The notes beneath the pieces are model-generated. The model ran no database searches. It was not told where the DNA came from and saw only the letters and a list, made by a program, of their open reading frames with translations. A program made the translations under genes and the position numbers. A stretch of DNA of 45,620 nucleotides, taken from assembly GCA_035310125.1 (NCBI GenBank), contig DATGEP010000290.1:1-45620 (forward strand). The letters run 5' to 3'. Of the stretch, positions 1 to 7,436 are shown in pieces. Position 1 is the stretch's first letter. Each line of letters begins with the position of its first letter. The stretch comes from DATGEP01 sp035310125 (GTDB taxonomy: Bacteria; Chloroflexota; Ktedonobacteria; Ktedonobacterales; JADMIN01).

Positions 1-177
1 CTCCGTGTGATGAATGTGGGGTGGTGGGGCAAACCCTGCGGGTAAGACGAGCTCGAGCAGGCCAAAGCCGTTGGCGGTGGTTGCCCCTTCTGCCTTGAAC
101 GTGATCAGTGTTCCCAGGAACCAGACCGACTTACCTTCCCCACGGGAGAGGATATAGGGCTCATTGCCATGTGACAT
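1..177 (-). CDS. Cupin-domain protein, C-terminus cut by window edge
   Basis: Only the first 59 codons are present; the gene runs off the left edge. The N-terminus reads MSHGNEPYILSRGEGKSVWF and continues into a PPPHIHH stretch, the usual metal-binding His cluster of a cupin barrel. A good ribosome binding site (AGGAAGGAG) lies 7 bases before the ATG. It sits just downstream of the ester cyclase gene on the same strand, so the two are probably co-transcribed. Small cupins of this kind are often metal-dependent sensors or oxygenases; the substrate cannot be told from this fragment. Confidence 0.75.
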   Translation of the reverse strand, partial: MSHGNEPYILSRGEGKSVWFLGTLITFKAEGATTANGFGLLELVLPAGFAPPPHIHHTE

Positions 178-201
178 CGGTTTCACTCCTTCCTCTTCTC
201 T

Positions 202-606
202 CTACACGTCAGATGACGGGAGAGCGCGTGCTTCAGACAGTGAAAGCGGTACGCCAAGCTGCTGGAAGAGGCTCAGAAAATCAGGAAGGGCCCAGTGCTC
301 CACGATTTGGCCCTCGACGATGCGTTCGATCTGCAGGAGCATGAAACTCACCTGTTTCCCGGTGGGGGCGATCCCCATGAATGCCCCCCGATGGGTGCCG
401 CGCACCTGCGCCACACACGCGATCATCTCGCCCTCGACCAGTTCGACCTCGATGGTGTGGTGCATGTCGGGAAAGGCGGCGTACATGTGCGGCAAATGGT
501 GACGGGTTTCATCCAGACCTGGGTGGCTGTCGAAGATGGTCCAGTCCTGCTGATCGAGGGCACTGAACACCTGGCGCAGGACCTGCTGCGGGGTTGGTGC
601 TGGCAT
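202..606 (-). CDS. SnoaL-like ester cyclase / NTF2-fold protein
   Basis: A 134-residue protein of the SnoaL-like polyketide cyclase / ester cyclase group (NTF2-like alpha+beta cone). Typical features are the N-terminal helix with FSALDQQDW, the HHLPHMYAAFPDMHHTIE stretch, and the C-terminal EGQIVEHWALPDFLSLFQQLG, in which the 'G.i.EhW...D' pattern is characteristic. I chose the ATG at 606 because AAGGAG lies 7 bases upstream; ATGs at 612 and 642 are further out and worse placed. It is divergent from the MarR gene and upstream of the cupin gene. The reaction is unknown; many such proteins are stress-induced small-molecule enzymes. Confidence 0.8.
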   Translation of the reverse strand: MPAPTPQQVLRQVFSALDQQDWTIFDSHPGLDETRHHLPHMYAAFPDMHHTIEVELVEGEMIACVAQVRGTHRGAFMGIAPTGKQVSFMLLQIERIVEGQIVEHWALPDFLSLFQQLGVPLSLSEARALPSSDV

Positions 607-666
607 GACCATGCTCCTTGTGCTGCTCTTGTAGCGTGTCAAGAGCTCGTGACGGCGACTAACTTA

Positions 667-679
667 TCAGGTTTCCTGA
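667..679. promoter_or_regulatory. Candidate MarR operator (inverted repeat)
   Basis: Perfect inverted repeat TCAGG-TTT-CCTGA between the divergent ester cyclase and MarR genes. The sequence TCCTGACTA occurs here (674-682) and again at 701-709, 27 bases on, where it runs into the -10 box. A regulator bound at these sites could control both divergent genes, as is usual for MarR proteins. Confidence 0.5.
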
Positions 680-684
680 CTACG

Positions 685-713
685 TTGCAATTATACGGAA
701 TCCTGACTATAAT
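685..713 (+). promoter_or_regulatory. Sigma-A-type promoter of the marR-like gene
   Basis: -35 TTGCAA (685-690), 17-base spacer, -10 TATAAT (708-713), 26 bases before the MarR start codon. The second TCCTGACTA copy overlaps the spacer and -10 box, consistent with autorepression. Confidence 0.75.
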
Positions 714-739
714 GTCAAGAGGAAAGGGGAGCACAGATC

Positions 740-1279
740 ATGACAAAGCAATCGACACCCTATGACTCACTCATGATTGGGGCGCTGCTCAAGATCCCGG
801 TACAGGTGCTTGATCGGCGGGTGGCAGCCGCGTTAGCAGAGCGCGGCTTTACGGATTATCGCCCGACGTATCAGCCCGTCTTTCAATGGTGTCGGCCCGA
901 AGGCAGCCGTCTGACGGAACTGGCCGAGCGCATCGGAGTCACCAAGCAATCGATGGGAGAGATCATCGACGTACTGGAGCAGCGCGGATACGTCGAGCGG
1001 GTTCCCGATCCGACTGATGGTCGAGCCGTCTTGATTCGACGAACAGAACGAGGCTGGCAAGTCAATCGCATTGCGCGTCAAGTCGTCGAAGAAACGCAGC
1101 AGGAATGGAGACAGGCGCTAGGAGAAGAGCCATTAGCCCATCTGCTCGATGCGCTACGGCAGCTCGCTGCGGTGCTTGATGAGCCGGTTGGGGCGGGAGG
1201 GCATCCCGAAGCCAACAAGCCTGCCACCAAGAACCTCAGGGCTTCTCCTCAGGTGGAAACGAAACCGGGCGATCTTTAA
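740..1279 (+). CDS. MarR-family transcriptional regulator
   Basis: A 179-residue winged-helix regulator. The HTH spans roughly residues 55-85 (SRLTELAERIGVTKQSMGEI), followed by the wing with the MarR-typical VPDPTDGRAVLIRRTERG. The C-terminal ~35 residues are low-complexity and polar, longer than in most MarR proteins. AGGAAAGGGG precedes the ATG. It is divergent from the ester cyclase/cupin pair and probably represses that pair and itself, releasing on binding a small ligand. No redox cysteines typical of OhrR are apparent in the DNA-binding core. Confidence 0.88.
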   Translation: MTKQSTPYDSLMIGALLKIPVQVLDRRVAAALAERGFTDYRPTYQPVFQWCRPEGSRLTELAERIGVTKQSMGEIIDVLEQRGYVERVPDPTDGRAVLIRRTERGWQVNRIARQVVEETQQEWRQALGEEPLAHLLDALRQLAAVLDEPVGAGGHPEANKPATKNLRASPQVETKPGDL

Positions 1280-1490
1280 ATGTTGAATAAGTGTCATATC
1301 TCCACACCCACTACCTGGACGCATATAGTCAGCACCGTCGGCTAACCTATGCTACACTCGTCTAGATGGCAGGCGAGCAGCCTAGGCAACGCACCCCTGA
1401 CGAAGCGATAGACAACCCCTTTATATTGGTGGTAAGCGGCATTTGACCTCTTAGGAGTGGATCTCCGACCGAACCTGAGCGAGGTAAAGC

Positions 1491-1802
1491 ATGAGTGACA
1501 TCGAGGGCTTGGCCGATGTAGCGATCGGCGTTGTTGACGAGCTTAGCGAACTATGGAACGTGCCTGCCAATGTCAGGCGAGATACTGCCGACATAGCGGA
1601 CAGCCGAGTGACGGCGGTGATTGAAAGGCTAATATTGCAGACAAGCCTGAGAGAGCTAAACAACGTTCTAGCCATGCGCCCAGATTTCCTCCGACGTGGG
1701 TTGGAAATGCGGGAGCATCAGATACGGGCTGCGCTTGCCAAGCTGAATGGAGAGGAAACGGCCGCCCCAGTCCAGACCGGGGAGGACAAGCAGCTTGCAT
1801 AA
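1491..1802 (+). CDS. Small hypothetical protein
   Basis: A 103-residue, mostly helical, acidic protein starting MSDIEGLADVAIGVVDELSE, with GAGGTAAAGC just before the ATG. I do not recognise a family. It has a charged central part (RRDTADIADSRVTAVIERLI) and a polar tail. It lies between the MarR gene and the tRNA fragment, so it may belong to the putative integrated element. A shorter antisense reading frame overlaps it but has no better support. Confidence 0.45.
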   Translation: MSDIEGLADVAIGVVDELSELWNVPANVRRDTADIADSRVTAVIERLILQTSLRELNNVLAMRPDFLRRGLEMREHQIRAALAKLNGEETAAPVQTGEDKQLA

Positions 1803-1910
1803 TATCTGCTCATGGCGACCGGCAGTTGGCGGCATAAGACGACCGTTTGAAGGCGCTGGAAACCGACTCTGCGACACCCTGCGAAATTGAGCGATACGGC
1901 CTATCACGAG

Positions 1911-1954
1911 CTTCTAAACCGAGCATGTGGGTTCGATTCCCGCCGGGGCCACCA
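1911..1954 (+). pseudogene. 3' half of tRNA-Arg(TCT), candidate att site
   Basis: From 1911 the sequence reads as anticodon loop CTTCTAA, 3' anticodon stem ACCGA, variable loop GCAT, T-stem GTGGG with loop TTCGATT and CCCGC, acceptor strand CGGGGCC, discriminator A and encoded CCA. The matching 5' half, which should contain GGCCCCG at the start and TCGGT before the anticodon loop, is not upstream. A tRNA cut at the anticodon loop is the usual footprint of tyrosine-integrase insertion, so this is probably the displaced end (attR/attL) of an element lying to the left. Confidence 0.65.
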
Positions 1955-2238
1955 ATTTCTCCTCCACCTGTGGATTCGCTTGCATTGCGCGCGTGCGGCC
2001 CGTTTCTGCGCATGCGTTCCCCCTCGCTGTATTTCGGCCAGAAGCAGCCGCCGCCTCTCAGCGTATATCCCTCCCGGTGCAATACCTACCCTCTATGAGA
2101 GAGGAGTTTGAGAGCACTTTGCGTGTCGCGTGGCGTTCTCGCGCGCCGCTTCACACCCCAATGGGGCGTGGACCTCAGCTTCCCGAATGTCGTGTGTCTC
2201 AGAGTCAGCCACAAGTCTGCTTACGCGCGCGTCGCTCC

Positions 2239-2286
2239 TTGACATTCCTTCCATGCCCGTGCTTAGATAACTATATCGGCATATAG
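2239..2286 (+). promoter_or_regulatory. Promoter and palindromic operator of the redox cluster
   Basis: TTGACA (2239-2244) with a -10-like TTAGAT or TAGATA 18-19 bases on, then a perfect inverted repeat CTATAT-CGGC-ATATAG (2271-2286) over the transcription start. A related palindrome sits in the promoter of the ArsR gene (4765-4784), which suggests that the ArsR protein controls both ends of the cluster. Confidence 0.6.
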
Positions 2287-2386
2287 TGAAACTCGGAGGC
2301 AGGTGGTCGGCGCGAGGAACCGGGCCACGTTCTTTTGACGGCGCCGTGCTTTGCGCTGGCGCAAGCAATCGAGAAGAGGAACACGT

Positions 2387-2791
2387 ATGGCTAGTACGTA
2401 TGGCTTTGGCACGAGCCTGCACGTGCCTTACGAACAGGCAATCACACAGGTCAGGGACGCACTGAAAGACGAGGGCTTCGGCATATTGACGGAGATAGAT
2501 GTCCAGCGCACGCTGCATGAGAAGCTCGGCGTCGAGATGGAGCCGTACATCATTCTCGGCGCCTGTAATCCGCCGCTCGCGCATCAGGCGCTCACCGAAG
2601 ATCCGGAGATTGGCCTGCTGCTTCCCTGCAACGTCGTCGTGCGAGCGGCGGGCGCGGGCAGCCGGGTTGACATTGCCGATCCCGAAGCCATGCTGGGTAT
2701 CGTGAGCAATGACCGGGTGCGCTCCGTCGCCCAAGAAGCGAAACAGCGCCTTCTGCGCGTTGCCGCGGCCCTCAGCCGCCAGGAACACTAG
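2387..2791 (+). CDS. DUF302 domain protein
   Basis: A 134-residue DUF302 protein. The family pattern is clear: 'ALKDEGFGILTEIDVQ', then 'LGVEMEPYIILGACNPPLAHQAL' and 'IGLLLPCNVVV'. DUF302 proteins are small cytoplasmic alpha/beta proteins of unknown chemistry that recur near sulfur- and redox-related genes. The ATG at 2387 follows AAGAGGA by 6 bases. It is the first gene of a cluster with the disulfide oxidoreductase and the YgaP-like protein, and its promoter carries the palindrome shared with the ArsR gene. The conserved Cys residues (GACNPP, LPCNVV) could be redox-active, but this is inference. Confidence 0.85.
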   Translation: MASTYGFGTSLHVPYEQAITQVRDALKDEGFGILTEIDVQRTLHEKLGVEMEPYIILGACNPPLAHQALTEDPEIGLLLPCNVVVRAAGAGSRVDIADPEAMLGIVSNDRVRSVAQEAKQRLLRVAAALSRQEH

Positions 2792-2941
2792 ACCGGATGC
2801 CTCGATCCCGCGGCGCTGCATCGCCTATACCACCCAACTCGCTCGCTCGGCCGCTGGGTTCACAGCGGTGGCAACAGGCGCGGACAGTGCACGGCCGGCC
2901 ACTGTGGCTACGAAGTTTGCCGTGGGAATAGGAGAATAAAC

Positions 2942-3664
2942 ATGTCGCTGATCTCAGCAAAAGACCAACAGACACTGCGTGATCTGTTCGCGGAGCACAT
3001 GCAGCATGATGTCACGATGACATATTTCACGCAGCGGGAGTCCGTGCTCATCGTGCCGAGCCAGGAGTGCGCGTATTGCAAGGAGACACGCGAGCTGCTA
3101 GAAGAGCTACGCGATCTTTCAGAAAAGGTGCATCTTGACGTCAAGGACTTCGTGCGCGACGAGGCAGCGGCGAGCCAGCTCGGCCTGTCGCGCATCCCGG
3201 CCTTCGTGCTGAGTGGACAGAACAAGGGAAAGGTCCGGTACTTTGGCATCCCCGCTGGCTACGAATTTTCCAGCGTCGTCGAGGATCTAGTAGATGTCTC
3301 AACCGGAACGCCTGATCTTCTTGACACGACTTTAGAAGCCGTAGAGGGCATCGAGCAGGATCTCCATATTCAAGTGTTCGTCACACCGACCTGACCCTAT
3401 TGCCCACGCGCGGCCAGGTTGGCCCACAAGCTTGCGATCATCAACGAGCACGTGACGGCGGACGTGATCGAGATCACCGAGTTCCCAGAAATGGCGCAGC
3501 GATACCAGGTCTATGGCGTACCCAAGATCGTGATCAACGATCAGGTCGAGTTTGAGGGAGCGTTGCCCGAACCGAGGTTTGTGCGAGAGGTGCTGCGCGC
3601 CGTGCAAAATGCGGGGGAAACGGGAGACGAAGGAGAGCCACTAGAGGCGCAGTCAGACGAGTGA
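2942..3664 (+). CDS. Glutaredoxin-like protein disulfide oxidoreductase, candidate selenoprotein
   Basis: If the TGA at 3392-3394 is read as selenocysteine, this is a 240-residue two-module thioredoxin-fold protein like the archaeal/bacterial PDO family (about 225-240 residues). Module 1 has the redox motif CAYC (C43, C46) and the cis-Pro segment SRIPAF. Module 2 begins QVFVTPT, then the TGA at position 151, then PYCP, giving UPYC where relatives have CPYC; the cis-Pro segment YGVPKIVI follows. The reading frame stays open for 89 codons after the TGA with family-like sequence throughout. A hairpin with loop AGGTT lies 21 bases downstream. Alternatives are a single nonsense mutation (TGC or TGT to TGA) or a sequencing error. 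The promoter is shared with DUF302, or lies just upstream; the ATG follows AATAGGAGAATAAAC. Confidence 0.65.
3412..3424 (+). promoter_or_regulatory. SECIS-like hairpin after the in-frame TGA
   Basis: GGCC-AGGTT-GGCC forms a short apical stem with a five-base loop starting AGG, 21 bases after the TGA. An outer TTG/CAA pairing (from 3400 and 3427) may extend it past an internal loop. Bacterial SECIS elements place a small hairpin with a G-containing loop about 16-37 bases after the UGA; the E. coli fdhF loop is AGGUCU. The match is suggestive, not proof. Confidence 0.45.
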
Positions 3665-3768
3665 GCGAACATGAGGGTAGTCGTAAGGCGGGCTGCGTCA
3701 GAGGCGCATCGGGCCGTTAGCAGCTCGGAAAGCAGCCTTGCGCTGGCCGTAGGTAAAGGAGCAGTGAG

Positions 3769-3999
3769 ATGGGCGCATTCGTAGGCTTCATGCAGAGCAT
3801 TGCCGGCCGGATGCTACGGATCGTTGTGGGATTGGTATTGATCGGTGCCGGCTGGATCGTGGTGCAGGGCACGGGAGGAACCGTCCTCGCGGTTATTGGA
3901 CTCGTTCCTCTCATTGCCGGAGTGGTGGGTATTTGCTTGCTCGCTCCACTGTTTGGCTACACGCTGCGCGGCGTCCGCCGCGTCCGCCATGCCTCATAG
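3769..3999 (+). CDS. YgaP-like DUF2892 inner-membrane protein
   Basis: A 76-residue protein with two hydrophobic segments (about residues 16-33 and 37-60) and a basic C-terminus (RGVRRVRHAS). The pattern 'GRMLRIVVGLVLI' and 'GLVPLIAGVVGICLLAPLFG' matches DUF2892, the membrane part of YgaP. In E. coli, ygaP is paired with the sulfide-responsive ArsR-type regulator YgaV, and here an ArsR gene is next door. AAAGGAG lies 7 bases before the ATG. It may anchor or channel sulfur-related chemistry at the membrane; there is no rhodanese domain. Confidence 0.85.
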   Translation: MGAFVGFMQSIAGRMLRIVVGLVLIGAGWIVVQGTGGTVLAVIGLVPLIAGVVGICLLAPLFGYTLRGVRRVRHAS

Positions 4000-4012
4000 A
4001 GGTAGCGAGCGC

Positions 4013-4052
4013 ACGTGGAAGGGGAATGGTATTGTCTTTTCCCCTTCCACGT
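4013..4052. terminator. Bidirectional terminator hairpin
   Basis: Perfect 14-bp stem (4013-4026 with 4039-4052) and a 12-base loop between the convergent YgaP-like and ArsR genes. The stem has AAGGGGAA opposite TTCCCCTT, and the loop ends in a short T run, so it could work in both directions. Confidence 0.7.
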
Positions 4053-4113
4053 CCGTGGTCATTGGCGGAGCGCCGCGCGCCCAGCGCTTGGAGGCGCGCT
4101 CCACGGAGAACCT

Positions 4114-4596
4114 TCAGGCTTCTCGAAAGGTAGCGCGCGCGGGGTGCGCTTCTCCTCCCGCATGGCGATCTCTTTCGTACATCTCCTGCAGACCGAGCGC
4201 GCGCGCTTGCTCGGCGAAACGCTCCTGGATGCCTGCGCAGACCGTGTCGCAGAGCGTGAGGATGCTGGGATCCGCAAGCGCATAGTAAATTGTCGTGCCC
4301 ACTTTGCGCCGGCTTACCAGGTCTCCCTGCGCCAGAGCTGATAGGTGCTTGGATACGTTGGGTTGATTGGCGCCCGTCAGTGTTACCAACGCGCCCACGC
4401 TGCGCTCGCCACTCGCAAGCGCGGCAAGCAGCTTCAATCGTAGTGGCTCGCCGAGCAAGCGAAAACGCATCGCGATCAAATCCAGGAGTGGATCGGGGAA
4501 ACCGTGCTCGTCGGCATCTCGCCGCCATGTAGCCGCGCGTTCGTGCCGAGGCATATTCCGCTCCTCGAAGCGCACCTCTCCGCGTTCTTCAGACAT
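4114..4596 (-). CDS. ArsR/SmtB-family regulator
   Basis: A 160-residue ArsR-type winged-helix repressor. The core starts at 'MRFRLLGEPLRLKLLAAL' (residues 43-60), with the recognition helix in 'TGANQPNVSKHLSAL' (74-88) and the wing 'VSRRKVGTTIYYALAD'. Its only cysteines are C116 and C120 (LCDTVC) in the predicted alpha-5 helix. That placement fits alpha-5 metal or reactive-sulfur sensing but differs from the C42/C108 pair of BigR/SqrR. AGGAGGAG precedes the ATG by 5 bases. It faces the DUF302-PDO-YgaP genes convergently, and similar palindromes occur in both promoters. Confidence 0.9.
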   Translation of the reverse strand: MSEERGEVRFEERNMPRHERAATWRRDADEHGFPDPLLDLIAMRFRLLGEPLRLKLLAALASGERSVGALVTLTGANQPNVSKHLSALAQGDLVSRRKVGTTIYYALADPSILTLCDTVCAGIQERFAEQARALGLQEMYERDRHAGGEAHPARATFREA

Positions 4597-4974
4597 ATCC
4601 GCTCCTCCTGTATTCCTTATTGCTTCCAGGTTGTTTCTGGCGAGGAGTTGAGCTCCGCCTGAATCCGGGGCTGGTACGCGGGCTGCTGGTGTGCCATTCT
4701 GATGCCACTCACGACGCCCCGCGAACGCGATCTTACCTATCGCCCACTATCCGTTGCTCCATGTCTATATAGTAATATATACAGTCACGCATGTCAACGC
4801 CTGCTTCGATGCACCTGATAGGAGTTGATCACGCGCGGTGGCCCGCGGTGAAATGGCCGTCCGATGGCCAAGTGGGAGCCGCAAGCGGGACAGCCGGGCG
4901 CAGTGGGTGGCAGCGTGGATCAAGCGTGTGAATTGCGAGAGCTCGGCGCCATGCCGTCGTGAAGCGCGGTGCGT
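4597..4974. other. Intergenic region with the ArsR promoter
   Basis: Contains the ArsR leader and promoter (4765-4797) and about 170 bases between it and the end of the M24 gene at 4975. In that last part I see only short GC-rich repeats (TGGCC...GGCCA near 4855-4872) and no T-run terminator. Confidence 0.5.
4765..4797 (-). promoter_or_regulatory. ArsR-gene promoter with overlapping operator
   Basis: On the minus strand TTGACA (4797-4792), 17 bases, then TACTAT (4774-4769). An AT-rich inverted repeat, CTATATA-GTAA-TATATACAG (4765-4784), covers the -10 and part of the spacer. Its CTATAT/ATATAG character matches the palindrome at 2271-2286, so autorepression plus control of the DUF302 promoter is likely. 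Confidence 0.65.
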
Positions 4975-6144
4975 CTATGCGCACCGAATGAAGCGCATCG
5001 GATAGCGGTGGAGCGATTCGACGCCTGTCTGCGTGACACGCATCAGCTCGCCCACCTGCAGCCCCATCCGCTCGTCTCGCGTAATGATATTGGGCTGGAT
5101 GACGATGGTCATATTCTCCTCGAATGTGAACGCCGGCGTGCTGGTGGCGCCGGTGTGTCTCGTTCGGATAATCGGGGGCAGATAGCCTCCTCCGAAGCCA
5201 TGCACCAGGTCGTCGCAGATCGTGTACCCGGCAGCCTCGATCCCCTCAGCGGCGTCCAGCACCGCTTCGGCGGTGGCCCCGGCGCGAACAGATGCGGCGA
5301 CGCGCTGAAAGGTTTCGACAGCTACATCGTAGAGGCGCTGGTAGTCAGGCGTGGGCGGCTCGCCGATGGTGAAGGGCCGCAGAATCTGACCAGGGTAGCC
5401 GTGGTACTGTGCGCTGATTTCCGTGATGAGGACGTCGCCTCGCGCGAGCACGCGACTGGATTGCTGCTGCGCCGGCACGCAGAGCGATGGGTTGCGCATG
5501 GACGTGGCAGCCATGTAGTGAATGTGGGTTTGGCCGCCCAGCGCGAGGTAGGCGCTTTTTACGATGGCAGCGAGCGCGTATTCGGGAATGCCGGGCCGTG
5601 CCTCACGCTCCAGCGATTCGATGGCGAGATCGCTCAGTGCGGCGCCCCGGCGGAGGTGGGCCAGCTCCTCGTCACTCTTCACGAGACGAAGCTGTTGCAT
5701 CGCTGGAGTAGCATTCGTGAAAGTCGCCTGGGGGAGCGCGCGCCGCAATGCTTCATAGTGCTGCCAGGGCATCATACCAGCGATGCCGAGGCGGTGGCCG
5801 GCAAGCCCCCGGCGTTTCATCTCGTCAGCGACTGTCGCGATGCTATCTGGCCCGCCCCAGCGAACATCCCGCACTACGCGCGCGCCACTTCGCGCGTTGG
5901 GAACGTGATTGACATATTGCACGAACAACACCGGCTCGCCATCCAGCGGAACGACCAGTATCGCCTCACGGGTAACACGAAAATCGGCGAGAAAGTGGAT
6001 TTCGCTGTGGGTGGCGACGTTGCCGTAGACGAGGAGCGCCGCGACATCCATGTGGCCCATCATGGCGCGCACCCGTGCGAAGCGGCGGCTGAGCTCAGCG
6101 TCCGAAAACTGCAGGGAGCCGTCGCCGGCAGATGTGTCGTGCAT
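4975..6144 (-). CDS. Creatinase-like M24 protein without a metal site
   Basis: A 389-residue protein with the creatinase/aminopeptidase P 'pita-bread' fold: an N-terminal domain (about 1-155) and a C-terminal catalytic-fold domain (160-389). Aligned to metal-dependent members, four of five ligands are changed: first Asp to Glu (GDVLITEIS), second Asp to Gln (GYPGQILRP), first Glu to Gln (TIVIQPN) and last Glu to Gly (LQVGELMRV). The His of LVHGFGG remains. This resembles metal-free creatinase, so it may be an amidine/amide hydrolase rather than a peptidase. It is the last gene of the LacI operon. The ATG at 6144 has only a weak ribosome site. Confidence 0.82.
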   Translation of the reverse strand: MHDTSAGDGSLQFSDAELSRRFARVRAMMGHMDVAALLVYGNVATHSEIHFLADFRVTREAILVVPLDGEPVLFVQYVNHVPNARSGARVVRDVRWGGPDSIATVADEMKRRGLAGHRLGIAGMMPWQHYEALRRALPQATFTNATPAMQQLRLVKSDEELAHLRRGAALSDLAIESLEREARPGIPEYALAAIVKSAYLALGGQTHIHYMAATSMRNPSLCVPAQQQSSRVLARGDVLITEISAQYHGYPGQILRPFTIGEPPTPDYQRLYDVAVETFQRVAASVRAGATAEAVLDAAEGIEAAGYTICDDLVHGFGGGYLPPIIRTRHTGATSTPAFTFEENMTIVIQPNIITRDERMGLQVGELMRVTQTGVESLHRYPMRFIRCA

Positions 6145-6177
6145 ATCTCGACCATTTCCAGTGGATGGGCGGCTGGC

Positions 6178-7410
6178 TCATTCGGTCAGGTCCGACGGGT
6201 CCTCGATCAGGTGCGCAACGCTTGCCAGAAACTGGGCGCCGCGCGCTCCATCCACCACGCGGTGGTCGCAGGAGAGACTGAGCATCATCATCGGCTGCAC
6301 TGACGGCTGGCCACTCACCGGCACAACGCGCTCGACGATGCGCCCGACCGCCAGAATAGCCGCCTGTGGCGCGTTGATGATTGCCGTAAAGGTATCAATG
6401 CCATACATGCCGAGGTTGCTGATGGTGAACGTCCCTTCTTGCATGTCCGGTAACCGCAGCTGGCCTGCCTGCGCCCGCGCGACGAGATCGGTGCGCTGCC
6501 GCACAATGCCACGAAGCGCCAGCTCGTCCGCCTGGTGAATGACTGGGACGACGAGTCCGTCCGCTGTCGCCACGGCCAGACCGATGTTGACGTTCGCATG
6601 GTCGGCGATTGTCCCGTGGTCCCATGACGTGTTGAGGCGGGGGTGACGGCGCAGCGCCTCCGCGACGATCTTCACGAGCAGATCAGTGTACGTGACCTTC
6701 TCGGATATCCGCTGCATGGCACGCTCGCGCCAGGAAATCAGCCGGGTGGCGTTGACTTCGCGGGCGAGGAAGAAATGGGGAACACTCGTCCAGCTTTGGG
6801 TAGTCCGCTCCGCCATCAAGCGCCAGACGGTGCTAACGCTCGATTCGCCGCTGCCGTTGCTCGCGTGCGCGGCCACCGCGACCGGAGCAGCGCGGGTTGC
6901 CAGCTCTTTTGCCATTGCTGCCACAGGCGCCGCCAGCACGTCTGCCGCCAACACGACACCCCCCGGACCGGAGCCACGGATGGTCGCGATGTCAAGTCCG
7001 CGCTCGGTCGCGATCCGGCGCGCCTTGGGCGAAGCGCCACGCCGCCCGTTCCTGGCGGCGACCACCGCCACGGGCGCATCCACCTGGGCATTGGCGACGG
7101 CTGGGGCCACCTGCGCCGGGGTCGCCACGGGCGCTCGCGGCGCTGGGGTAGCGGCGGCGCTGGCAATCTCTTCGGACGAGAGAATGACCGCGATCACCTG
7201 CGCCACCGGCACCTCGTCGCCGGCTCTAGCGCTCACCTGGGCGAGGATACCACTCGCCGGCGCTTCGAGATCCACGACAACTTTGTCGGTTTCGATCACC
7301 ACCAGTGGCTCACCCTGGGTGACGTGTTCACCCTCCGCTTTCAGCCACTCGACGATCTTGCCGGAGTCCTGGGCCATTCCCAGCGCGGGCAGGATAACGT
7401 TCGTTGCCAT
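6178..7410 (-). CDS. 2-oxo acid dehydrogenase E2 (dihydrolipoamide acyltransferase)
   Basis: A 410-residue E2 chain: lipoyl domain (1-80) with the lipoylated Lys43 in ETDKVVVD, an Ala/Pro/Val-rich linker, peripheral-subunit-binding domain (about 124-158, GASPKARRIATERG), and acyltransferase domain (190-410) ending in the active-site motif DHRVVDG (His383). It transfers the acyl group from E1-bound TPP to CoA. Only one lipoyl domain is present. GGGGGACC precedes the ATG. It lies in one operon with E1alpha and E1beta but, unusually, is separated from them by an M24 gene. No E3 gene is in the window, so E3 must come from elsewhere. Confidence 0.95.
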   Translation of the reverse strand: MATNVILPALGMAQDSGKIVEWLKAEGEHVTQGEPLVVIETDKVVVDLEAPASGILAQVSARAGDEVPVAQVIAVILSSEEIASAAATPAPRAPVATPAQVAPAVANAQVDAPVAVVAARNGRRGASPKARRIATERGLDIATIRGSGPGGVVLAADVLAAPVAAMAKELATRAAPVAVAAHASNGSGESSVSTVWRLMAERTTQSWTSVPHFFLAREVNATRLISWRERAMQRISEKVTYTDLLVKIVAEALRRHPRLNTSWDHGTIADHANVNIGLAVATADGLVVPVIHQADELALRGIVRQRTDLVARAQAGQLRLPDMQEGTFTISNLGMYGIDTFTAIINAPQAAILAVGRIVERVVPVSGQPSVQPMMMLSLSCDHRVVDGARGAQFLASVAHLIEDPSDLTE

Positions 7411-7436
7411 GCTCGGTCCCCCGTACCCGCCCGCTA

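Larger units (their letters stand above)
1803..2386. other. Intergenic region with tRNA fragment and promoter
   Basis: No convincing gene. It holds the 3' half of a tRNA-Arg(TCT) gene (1911-1954), about 280 bases with no clear signal, and the promoter and palindrome of the DUF302 gene (2239-2286). Confidence 0.6.

Noticed and set aside
1855..1954. A complete tRNA gene, or one split by a group I intron
   Set aside because: No 5' half (GGCCCCG start, D-arm, TCGGT stem) is visible in the preceding ~600 bases, and no intron core could be recognised.
3419..3664. A separate small gene starting at TTG 3419
   Set aside because: The frame is continuous with the upstream module and the conserved PYC motif lies before 3419, so an independent protein would lack its active site.
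4969..6303. A 444-codon open frame on the plus strand
   Set aside because: It lies opposite the M24 and E2 genes, has no ribosome site or family resemblance, and is the usual antisense frame of GC-rich genes.
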